Source: an uncultured Alphaproteobacteria bacterium (lineage in GTDB: Bacteria > Pseudomonadota > Alphaproteobacteria > Rickettsiales > UBA1997). From it: a DNA stretch of 9,178 nt. Position 1 is the first letter of the stretch; the number at the start of each line of letters is the position of its first letter. Where the stretch lies: positions 1 to 9,178 of the forward strand of contig CAIUFU010000067.1 of NCBI GenBank assembly GCA_903898475.1. The letters run 5' to 3'. Positions 1-8,400 of this stretch are shown piece after piece. The notes beneath the pieces are model-generated. The model saw only the letters and a program-made list of their open reading frames with translations. It did no database searches and was not told where the DNA came from. Position numbers and translations under genes: made by a program.

Positions 1-133
1 CTTTTGCGTGGTTAGAAAAATGCAGAAGACTTTGGAAGAACTGCGAGAGAAAGCTCTCCACCTCTCTCGCAATGATTGAATTGGCGTTTGTGAGGTTGTT
101 GCTTGTTCGGTAAGAAAGACTTAGGACGGGTTC
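1..133 (+). mobile_element. Right end of an IS5-family insertion sequence
   Basis: The transposase tail ends at 113 and is followed by about 20 non-coding bases, GACTTAGGACGGGTTC (118-133), that could be the right terminal inverted repeat (reading inward GAACCCGTCCTAAG). Bases 134-137 are TTAG, which matches the YTAR target known for some IS5-family members, so the boundary is placed at about 133. The left end is not in the window, so neither the inverted repeat nor the target duplication can be checked. The boundary is inferred and could be off by several bases. Confidence 0.5.
3..113 (+). CDS. IS5-family transposase, C-terminal end (5' part lies outside the window)
   Basis: The frame starting at base 3 reads 36 residues to a TAA at 111-113. 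It begins FAWLEKCRRLWKNCERKL and ends AFVRLLLVR. This pattern, an aromatic-Trp-Leu turn followed by CRRLW, a charged CER, then a hydrophobic helix with AMIELA, is the usual C-terminus of IS5-family DDE transposases, where it follows a conserved VERTF motif that would sit just left of the window. The catalytic residues are not visible, so I cannot say whether the copy is intact. The protein would catalyse cut-and-paste movement of its own element. The family call is from recognition of the C-terminal pattern; the subgroup is not determined. Confidence 0.8.
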   Translation, partial: FAWLEKCRRLWKNCERKLSTSLAMIELAFVRLLLVR

Positions 134-174
134 TTAGATAAAATTGCTTCCTTTAGTTCGGAGGAAATTGTCAT
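121..174 (-). pseudogene. Possible 5' stub of a gene cut by the IS element
   Basis: On the minus strand an ATG at 174-172 lies 6 bases after the stop of the lipoprotein gene and opens a frame reading MTISSELKEAILSKNPS, then TAA at 123-121. About the first 13 codons come from host sequence; the last few, including the stop, fall in the proposed IS end. The tight spacing would suit a second gene of a lipoprotein operon interrupted by the insertion. Against this, there is no visible Shine-Dalgarno sequence and a 17-codon frame can arise by chance. The family of the supposed gene cannot be told from so few residues. Confidence 0.25.
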
Positions 175-180
175 GTTTTT

Positions 181-1476
181 TTAGTAGCGTAAAAATTTTT
201 CTACTGGCTTTTCAATGCTGTCGAAGCGTCCGTTGCCAACGCGCAACACCGCTAAATTTCTTTGCACTAAACCATTTGGTAAAAATCTGAAAGTTCCGTC
301 AATGCCGCTAAAGCCATTAATTGGCGGATTTGCTGGATTGGTGAAATCGTTAATTGTTGGAGTTTCACCTTTTTGGCGATCAATTAATTTTGAAATTGCC
401 GCAACTAAATCGTAAGTAATCGAAGAAATTCTCGGCGGAAATTTGTTGTAAGTTTGGTAGTAATTTTTTTCAAAAGCGCGGAATTTTTCGCTTTCAGGTG
501 CTGCAAACCAACCACCTAGCAAGTTGTAATCAGAAAGGGTCGAAGAGTCTTCCCATTGATTGGTGCCGATGATTTGAAAATCTCTCTCGTCTTTATTTTG
601 CGCTTTAATTGCCGCGACAATTTTTGATAAAATTTTGCCCGATTCTGGAATCATGATCACTTGCGAATAAGTGCGATCTGATTCGCTGGTGGCAGTTTTT
701 TTCGATTTTTTTGAGTGAGGTGCCACCACAAAAGCGTTAACCACGTGGTCGGCAATTCGATCAACATCTTTCTCGTTTGATTCGTAAAATTCAGCAGTGA
801 CGAAAGTTCCGTCACGGCCTTTAACAATTTTTTTGAACATTGCAGTCACGGTGTTGCCATATTGGCTGTTTGGCGCCACGATTGAAAAACTGAATTTTCC
901 CTGTGCCAATGAATAGCCAACGATTTTGTCGATTTGCGCTTCCAACAACATTCCGGCAAGAAAAACTCCGCCTTCATTTGTGGTTTTGCCCATTAGCGAT
1001 TGGTTGTTGGAAAGCGAAATTACGGTGATTTTATTTTTCTTAGCCGAGCTTTCGATTGCTTCAATTGATTGGCTAAAAACTGGTCCGATGACAATTTTAA
1101 TGTTGCGTTCAACAATTTCTGCGAAGGCTTTTTTTGCTTCTTCGGTAGTGTCTTTCGAGTCGATTAAAACCAGCTCAACATTGTGATTTAAATCATTTTC
1201 AAAAAGTGACATTGAGGCAGCGTTGAAAAGGCTCCAACCCAAATCTTTATTCTTGCCGCTGAAGGGCAAAAACAGCGCAACTTGCACCTTTTTTTGCACC
1301 GCTTTTTCGGTGTTTAAATTACGCGATTCAAATTGTTGGTGAGTTTCTGAAGCGTTAGGGTTTTCTTGAGATTTTTGTGATGGCTTTTCTTTAAAAATTT
1401 CTGGTATTCCAGCCTTCTGAGATAAGGGTTGACAGCTGGCAAGCACCAGCATTAAAAACAGCGAAAATATTTTCAT
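181..1476 (-). CDS. Periplasmic-binding-protein-like lipoprotein, LpoA-type penicillin-binding protein activator
   Basis: A 431-residue lipoprotein. Residues 1-14 form a signal peptide (MKIFSLFLMLVLAS) with lipobox L-A-S-C, so Cys15 would be lipidated. Residues 20-62 are a polar linker rich in Ser, Gln, Asn and Glu. From about residue 64 the type I periplasmic-binding fold begins: VQVALFLPFSG (64-74), a following helix with LFNAASMSLFEN, then LVLIDSKDT and IVIGPVFSQS (about 128-137). The C-terminus has the usual NGLVQRNLAVLRVGNGRF strand pair. Proteins of this class next to rsmI are annotated as penicillin-binding protein activators; E. coli LpoA stimulates PBP1A from the outer membrane. This copy has the ligand-binding-like domain only, without the N-terminal helical repeat domain of E. 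coli LpoA, so direct PBP activation is inferred. The start is the only ATG that gives a proper signal peptide. No Shine-Dalgarno sequence is evident; the leader is T-rich. Confidence 0.8.
   Translation of the reverse strand: MKIFSLFLMLVLASCQPLSQKAGIPEIFKEKPSQKSQENPNASETHQQFESRNLNTEKAVQKKVQVALFLPFSGKNKDLGWSLFNAASMSLFENDLNHNVELVLIDSKDTTEEAKKAFAEIVERNIKIVIGPVFSQSIEAIESSAKKNKITVISLSNNQSLMGKTTNEGGVFLAGMLLEAQIDKIVGYSLAQGKFSFSIVAPNSQYGNTVTAMFKKIVKGRDGTFVTAEFYESNEKDVDRIADHVVNAFVVAPHSKKSKKTATSESDRTYSQVIMIPESGKILSKIVAAIKAQNKDERDFQIIGTNQWEDSSTLSDYNLLGGWFAAPESEKFRAFEKNYYQTYNKFPPRISSITYDLVAAISKLIDRQKGETPTINDFTNPANPPINGFSGIDGTFRFLPNGLVQRNLAVLRVGNGRFDSIEKPVEKFLRY
1429..1457 (+). promoter_or_regulatory. Candidate sigma-70-type promoter for rsmI
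   Basis: A perfect TTGACA (1429-1434) is followed after 17 bases by TTAAAA (1452-1457), a weak match to TATAAT. It lies inside the signal-peptide codons of the divergent lipoprotein gene and would give an rsmI leader of about 50 bases. The gap between the two start codons is only 40 bases, so at least one promoter must overlap coding sequence. The -10 match is poor, so this is a candidate only. Confidence 0.3.
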
Positions 1477-1516
1477 AAAAAAGGACGAAAAAAATTAAAC
1501 TAAGCAAAGCTCAATC

Positions 1517-2392
1517 ATGCAGGATTACCTTACAAAAACTCAAGAAATAAAACTGGAAAATGCGCTCTACGTTGTTGCCACTCCAATTGGCAATTTGGGC
1601 GACATTACAATGCGGGCGCTGCAAGTTTTAAATGAAGTTGATGTGGTGGTTTGCGAAGACACGCGAATTTCGGCAAAACTTTTTGCCGCCTACAAAATCA
1701 AAGAAAAAAAACTCTTCACTTACAACGACCATTGCGACGAGAAAGTTCGCAAAAAAATTCTCGAATGTTTGGTTGGTGGCAAATCGGTGGCTTTATTGTC
1801 GGATGCCGGAACGCCGCTTATTTCTGATCCCGGTTACAAATTGATTAATTTTTTGCGCGAGTTTAATCAAAAAATTATTCCTCTTCCCGGTGCTTCTTCG
1901 GTGACGGCAGCGCTTTGTGCGTCGGGCCTTGCTTGTGATAATTTCTTGTTTGTTGGTTTTTTGCCAACCTCAAAAGTTCAAAAAGAAAAACTGCTAAAAT
2001 CTTTGCCAAAGAATTTTACCTTCGTAGTTTTTGAATCGGCAAACCGCGTGGTTGAAAGCCTTGAGATGATTTTTGAAACTTTAGGAAACCGCAATGTCTG
2101 CGCCGCGCGCGAGTTGACAAAAATGCACGAAGAAATTGTTTCTTGCGAATTAAGCAAATTAATAAAATTCTTCGCTGACGAGCCGCAGAAGCTGCGTGGA
2201 GAGTTCGTGATCGTGGTTGAAAAAGCCGATAAAAATGAAAAATCTTTTAGCGAAGAAGAGCTAAAAAAAGAAATTTCCAAAGCGATTGCAGCGGGGCAAA
2301 GTTTGAAAGATTTGTCGCAGAATTTAGCTGAAATTTACGACACGGGTAAAAAAGAAATTTATAAATTAGCGCTAGAGATTAGCGGGAAGTAA
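1517..2392 (+). CDS. rsmI: 16S rRNA (cytidine-1402-2'-O)-methyltransferase RsmI
   Basis: A 291-residue protein, the normal length for RsmI. The enzyme uses S-adenosylmethionine to methylate the 2'-O of C1402 in 16S rRNA, in the ribosomal P site, which helps decoding fidelity. Family motifs are clear and in order: LYVVATPIGNLGDIT (17-31), VVCEDTRIS (44-52), LLSDAGTPLISDPG (93-106), IPLPGASSVTAAL (121-133) and FVGFLP (145-150). These belong to the tetrapyrrole-methylase-like (class III SAM-binding) fold. The C-terminal part (about 235-291) is a lysine-rich helical segment. The ATG at 1517 gives a normal N-terminus, 16 residues before the first conserved strand; no good Shine-Dalgarno sequence precedes it. 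The divergent LpoA-like neighbour is a known proteobacterial arrangement (yraL/yraM in E. coli). None of its eight arginines uses AGA or AGG, in contrast to the next gene. Confidence 0.97.
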   Translation: MQDYLTKTQEIKLENALYVVATPIGNLGDITMRALQVLNEVDVVVCEDTRISAKLFAAYKIKEKKLFTYNDHCDEKVRKKILECLVGGKSVALLSDAGTPLISDPGYKLINFLREFNQKIIPLPGASSVTAALCASGLACDNFLFVGFLPTSKVQKEKLLKSLPKNFTFVVFESANRVVESLEMIFETLGNRNVCAARELTKMHEEIVSCELSKLIKFFADEPQKLRGEFVIVVEKADKNEKSFSEEELKKEISKAIAAGQSLKDLSQNLAEIYDTGKKEIYKLALEISGK

Positions 2393-2422
2393 CAGAATTT
2401 TTAATTTTAAAAAATTTAGAAA

Positions 2423-5400
2423 ATGAGCAAGACGCCAAAAAAAACTAATTTGTACACACAAGGTAGTGTAAGTTCTCAAAAAAAGAAATCGGACAAGGTG
2501 AAGAAGGATGATGTAAAAGGGCCTCGCGTAGAAGATGTATTGAATACCGTAGGTTCTAATGACTCGCCATTATCTAAAAAACCACTTCAGTTTAGATTGA
2601 AAGTTGCAAGGTCGAGAGATGAAAATAGTTATCGAGGACCTAGTGACAAGGATCTAGTGCCAATGTTAAAAGGGGAAGATACTGAAGGGCAACTTCAATC
2701 TAAGGTGTGGCAAAGATTGCAAAGAAATCTAGGGGCTTCAAAACTTTTATCGGTAGAGGATTTAGCTGCTGGTATTACAGGTGTATTGGAGGCATCTCAA
2801 TTACCAAGGCCATCAGATGTGCAAAATAGAACCTTACAAGATCAGTTGATAAGTCAAAGTCCAAATACCGGATTTTTAACAACAATTGGTTTGAAAGCTG
2901 TCCTAGGTAATGCGCAAGGAGCTGTGACAGATTTGCAGCATATAGGTATATCGTCTCAAGGTAATGCGAATAATGGTACGCTGCAACAGCTACAAACTCC
3001 GTCAAAATCGGTAAAAAAATCAGAGAAAAAGCCATTCGTTGTCCTTGGTCCAAGCATTATGCTTGTGAGCAATATGATTGTGACAAAAACTCTGTCTACA
3101 AGTTCAAAATCTGCAAAAAAATCCTCTAGCAAGAAAACTCCCGATCCTAGGGATCTAGAACAAAGAGAAAAGGAGATTTTAGGAACTCTAATGCCATATA
3201 TTGATGGTTTAGGGGATCAAGCTTGGAAGCTGATTGATACTAAAACTCTGGGAGTGATTGATACTAGACAAGCGGAAGAGGAGTTAAATAGACTTGCAGA
3301 AAAAGTATCAGATCAGCGGGAGGTAGATCTTTTTGCGAAAAGTCTGGAAAGTTCAGAGATGGCAAAGGCGGAAAAAAGCTTGCGAGACTGGACTAAGGCT
3401 GCTAAGGAGGATAGGAATACAAATGTACAAAGTCATAATAGAGCTTTGGAGCCGGTAATTGCATCTGTCAAGGCGAAGAACAGCGCAATAGTGGCGTTGG
3501 CGGACTTACGTAAGACACAGCCGTCAATCCAAGAACAAATATTGCAGTTTAGAATCAGGGGTCATCGAGCTTTAAGGACTCTTCACCAAGCAATTCAAAG
3601 GTCAGAATGGTTAAATATTATTTTTGATACGGCTAAAACTACTATAGAAGTTGGTGCTAAAAGAAATCGCTTACATGCTGATATATGTATGCAAGAGGCA
3701 TCTGAAAGAACCAAGTTTAATCTAGATCTAACTTATGAAGAGACTCCGGTATTAGCTGCGATGAGAACTCGTGAAGAGACTGCAATAAGAAAAAAGTTAG
3801 ATTCTTTGGGTATTACCATGCTTTCTGATCGGAATAAGCAAGTTGCAACTGTCAGGACTCTGACCTACCGAGCTATGGTTAAAGAGTCAGAAAAATATCC
3901 TAATGAAGAAGAGGCAAGAAGAAGAGCAAGGATAGCAGATCGTCGTGAGGAGTTGAGCAGGAAAGTTGATGAAAAACGCAGCGCGGAGTTAGTGCTTGAG
4001 AGATCTAAAGCAGCAGTGGAATTTGTTAGAAGCTTTGAACTAGACGGTGACCGTGGTCAGATTGCTAAAAAAGCAGCTGCGAAGCAGAAGTTAATCGAGC
4101 TGAATCGTGCAATAGAAACAGAATTCATTGTTAAGCCAGTATCTAACTCAGAGCCTGCTCAGGTGTTGAAAGACTTTTCTGAAGAAATGTCTGATCAGCT
4201 TTTGATCCCAATATTTCAAGCCTACGCGACAACTAAGTGGTTAGAATTAAGGTATCAAAACACCGGTCCTGTGACCATGGATGCAAGTTTTAAGAGAATG
4301 GAAGATTTGATATCAGATAACCCATTTTCCAATAGGGATATCTTGGATCCAGATGAGTTAGCTGAATTAAAGGTGTTGGAAACTAATTTTCTTGCACGCA
4401 CAAACAGAGCATTTGCGGCAGTTTCACTGGAGGCATGTGAAGGCAAACATATCTCCGCGGCAGCACAAGAAAGAATGAGGCCGCCGGTGACTAACTTGGC
4501 TCTGGTTACTTCCAAGCTAGAAGCAAAAGAATTGGCTAAGAAGAAAGAGGCGACACAGAAGCGACTAAAGGAAGAGGCTGATGCGACGAATGTTCGTCGG
4601 GAACAGCAGATGAAAGATCAGCTGGATGCAGCTTTGCACAAATCTACAGAAGATCTTAAAATAGTTAGAGATCAGTTATTAACTTTAAAAAATGATCTTA
4701 AGCAGGGCTTCGCGCCAAGACAAAATCTATTCCCACAGGATACTGTGGATGGAATGCTTAGAGATTTAAATACGGAAATTGAGAGAGTTGATGGAAAGGG
4801 ATTATTAACTCCGAGAAAGGCTCCTCCGGTGAGTCCAAGATTAAGTCCAAGAAGGGAAGAATTATTAAGCCCAACAATCGGCCAAACTTTCTTAATTGGC
4901 TTTTTGAAGCCGAGCATGACTCACCAAGGCAAACTTGCTAAGCTGGAAGAAATTCAAGACAAGCTCAAGGAAACACAGCCTCTTTTACAGGCAGAAATAA
5001 ACAAGCTAGAATCAGAAAGAGAAGGTGCGCTTAAAGATGCTGTAGCAAGTCTGAAAAAAGTTCACGCTAAGTTAGTAACGCTAAAAAAACCTCCGTATAA
5101 CAAGGATCGGAGATATAGAGAAGGTCTGATGTCTGGTGTTGTGAGTGGGCAAGATGAAGAGTTGCAGCCGGTGTTTGTAAAGATTAATCGTGATAACGTG
5201 CTAGAATTAGATTCTAGCCAGATGGATGAGGCAAATCTTGATCTGGGTAATTTTGATGCTGACCAACTAAGAAAGATTGCAGAATCGGCTGCTCTAGTTG
5301 AAGAAGAATTAAAAGATAAAATAGAGCTAACAAAAGAGGTTCAAGAAGATGGGTTAAAAAAAGAGACGACTAAAGCTCTAGAAAAATTAAACGAAGTTCG

Positions 5401-8400
5401 CAGTAAGTTGGAGGAGCTAAAAGGTGAGCCATTTGTTTTGGATGTTACTCAAAGACAAGATATTTATTTGCCTTCATTTGGAACCTCAGATCCAGAAACC
5501 TTGAGAGGCTTATTCAGAAACGTAAATACTCTTTATAATTACAAGCCTAAGTTTGATGAATTCTTTAAAGATAGGGTTTTAGGTGCCGCTTTAACTAGTG
5601 TTGAAGAGGAAGATTTAAACACACCGCACGAATCAAAAATCGCTTTCTTAAAAAAAGCCCAAGAAAAATCTGATGAGATCATTCTGCTTTTAAATGCTAA
5701 AATAACGCGCCTGAAAAAAGAGCGAGACGATGAGTTAGATGCTCTAATTAAGAGAGCTGTAGATGAAATGGCGCCACTACGTGAAATGAAGAAACTTCTA
5801 AATAATTTAGGAGTTGCGGATGAAAATCTTTTAGATGCTGATCTGCGTGGTCTTACTGGTCGCCATGACCCGTCTGTAGAGGCAGTGCTGTCATTTTATA
5901 AAGAAGCAGATTTAGGAAAAGATGGAACAGAACAAGCTGGTGAAACTTTAAAAAAAGCTGTTGCGGGGCAGGGAACTTTCGCAGAAAAGAAAACTTTGCT
6001 AGAAAAAATTACTCCGAAAGTTAAAGCGGCTTCCGAAAAGCTTACTAAGGAGTTGGATCTAGCTAAAGCAGGGAAGTATAAGTATAGTCAAGGAGATGCT
6101 ATACGCGCTCTAGGAGATGTTCGTGAAAAATTAATCAGGTTAAAAAATAACCATGCAGTAAAATTTGATGTAAGAGAGGGTTTGATGGCGCCAATCTTGG
6201 CAGATGCCCTTTCTCCGCCGTCAATATTTACGGAAATAAATACCAATGTTGGTGAACCTGGAGTGGATGAAGCGAAGCAAGATTTTGTTCGATTAGTAAC
6301 CAATGCTGTAAAGGTTGATTTAAGTGCTTTAGTTCTAACTGAGTCAGAAGCAATCTATGCACGCAAAATCGAATTTTTGGGGAATCTTACCGAAAAGGCT
6401 ACAGAAGTTGCAAAAGCTTTGAATATAGAGATAGAAAGCAAATTAAGTGAGCAGCAGATAGCTAGACAAAGAGCATTAGATGAAGGAAGGGATAATCTTC
6501 TGAAAGATTTTCGCGAAATTCGTGGGACACTAGAAGCATTAAAAGAGCAACACGGGGAGATGGTAGGTCAAAGGGGTAGTTTATACACTCGGATTGTAGA
6601 AGTATCACCAACCATTCAAACAATACTAAAAGATATTAATGATAGCGTTGGTGAAGTTGGTACTAATGCTAGTGCTGATAATGCAATAAGGCTTTTGAAT
6701 GAGAAGATCGAAAAAGAAAAGAAGGAGAAGCATAATGATAAAGATAGTCCTGATCCAGAATTGCTACAGCATAAAAGCGCAATTAAATGGATAAAAAGAG
6801 CCACGCCTATAGTTGACAATGTTAAGAAGGTTTTAGCGGGAGAGATAGATCGAATAAATAGCGAGATAGAAAGGGAAAAAGAAAGGGAGAGGGAGAGGCA
6901 GAGGCAGATGGAGAGGGAGAGGGAGAGGGAGAGGGCACAACAAATGTTGCGGCGGCAGCAGGAGGAGGAGCAGCTGAGAGCACTTCAAATAGAAAGAGCT
7001 AGTTCTATTTTTGATGTATCAATGGAAGAATCGATTGGGGCTTTAGTTCGCGTTCATGCAAGATTAGATCGCTTAAAAAAAGATCCGTACAAAAAATCGC
7101 CGGAAGAAAGGGAGGTGTTATTTTTTGCAAGCTTGCCAGAAGAAAAGCCGAATTTTTCATCGATATTTAAGAATATAAATGCAGCTGTTGACGTCGTAGA
7201 TGGTCGAAGAGATGATCAGATAGTGAGCGAATATTTAAACTCGGCTATCCGGATTGATGTTATGCAAGGTCTTGGGTTATCAGAAGATCGCTCCGAAGTA
7301 CATCGTCAGAGGATGAATTTTTTCGCAAATGGAGCTACCTATTGTGGTGATGTCAAAGAAAAGGCCATTGAAATTGAAGGGCTACTAAAAGCAGCGGAGT
7401 TAGAAGAATTAAAAGATTTCGCCGCCGCAAGTCTTGTGCCGCTTCACGCAGCAAAGAAAGAATTGGCAGCTTTAAAAGTTGAAAATTTGTATGAGTTACT
7501 AGATGGCCTACAGAGAGACGGAACCAATGCAACCAATAATCTAGCATTAGATCATGTAAAAGAATTTTATCGGGCTTGTGATGCAACAGCGGATTTAACA
7601 GAGGTTGCTGTAGAGAAACCTCGTATTGAGGCAAATCTTGGTGCGCTAGGTGGAGCTGCAACTTTCGAAGAAAAAGAAGCTCTTTTACAAGCAATCCAAC
7701 TAAAAGCTGCAGATGCTTTGGGTGTTTTGGAAGGACAGAAAAGAGAAAAAGAAGCGCAAAATCAGTCTATTGAAAATGCTGTTGCAAGTCTTCTAGCGCT
7801 TTACCAAGCGAAGCAAGGGTTGGTGAGTCCTCCGAATAATTTGGATCGGTTGAGAGAAGGTGATCCTCTTGCTTTAGAGGCGGTAAAAAAATTCTACGAA
7901 GAAGCGAATGAAACAAATGGAACCGAAGAGAAAATTAAGCGCTATATTACTGACGCTCTTGCGAGTCAGGGAAATGCGCCTTCTGCAGACAAGCAAAAGT
8001 TTCTAGACGCGATTCCAGGAATAGTTGCAGAAGCTCTGAATACCCTAAAACAAAGCGCGAAAGAGCGTGAGATGAATGGTTTGATTACGGCTGCCGCTAA
8101 TAGTTTAGTGCCGATTCATACGGCGAAAGCAAGATTAGCTGCCTTCCCACCCAATGATTTAAAACTTTTAGATACTTTGGAAAATCCTGATTCAGAGATT
8201 GCAGCGAATGAACCAGCTCTTGAGAGGGTGAAGAATTTTTACAGAAATGCTCTTGTGATAGATGGGTCAGAAAAGCCAGACGTTCAAGCTCGCGAATCTA
8301 TTCGAGAAGATAAAAACATGCGCGATATTGCTGGTTTGGAAGATGATGGATCTTTTGAAGAGGTAAAAAAATTTCTAAAAGCAATTCCACCAATTGCAAA

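Noticed and set aside
43..70. Perfect 8-bp inverted repeat (GCGAGAGA / TCTCTCGC, 12-base loop) that could be a terminator
   Set aside because: It lies within the transposase codons and has no T-run after it on either strand.
2..79. Alternative plus-strand frame ending RNDstop
   Set aside because: The overlapping frame at 3-113 matches the IS5 transposase C-terminus; this one is its shadow.
215..415. Small plus-strand reading frame of 66 codons
   Set aside because: It lies antisense within the lipoprotein gene, and its product resembles no protein family; it is a shadow of that gene.
1463..1474. 12-base palindrome GAAAATATTTTC at the start of the lipoprotein gene
   Set aside because: It is an AT-only-centred palindrome in AT-rich sequence, encoding Lys-Ile-Phe; there is no second copy to suggest an operator.
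2396..2417. A/T-rich hairpin-like sequence between rsmI and the giant gene
   Set aside because: The stem would contain only A-T pairs, too weak for an intrinsic terminator.
2423..2500. Sec signal peptide at the N-terminus of the giant protein
   Set aside because: The first 50 residues are highly polar and lysine-rich with no hydrophobic core.
7353..7694. Minus-strand frame of 113 codons (and similar ones at 2775, 4255, 4672, 6088, 6616, 8284 and 8409)
   Set aside because: All lie antisense to the giant gene, whose frame has repeat conservation; their products are Leu- or Ser-rich low-complexity shadows.
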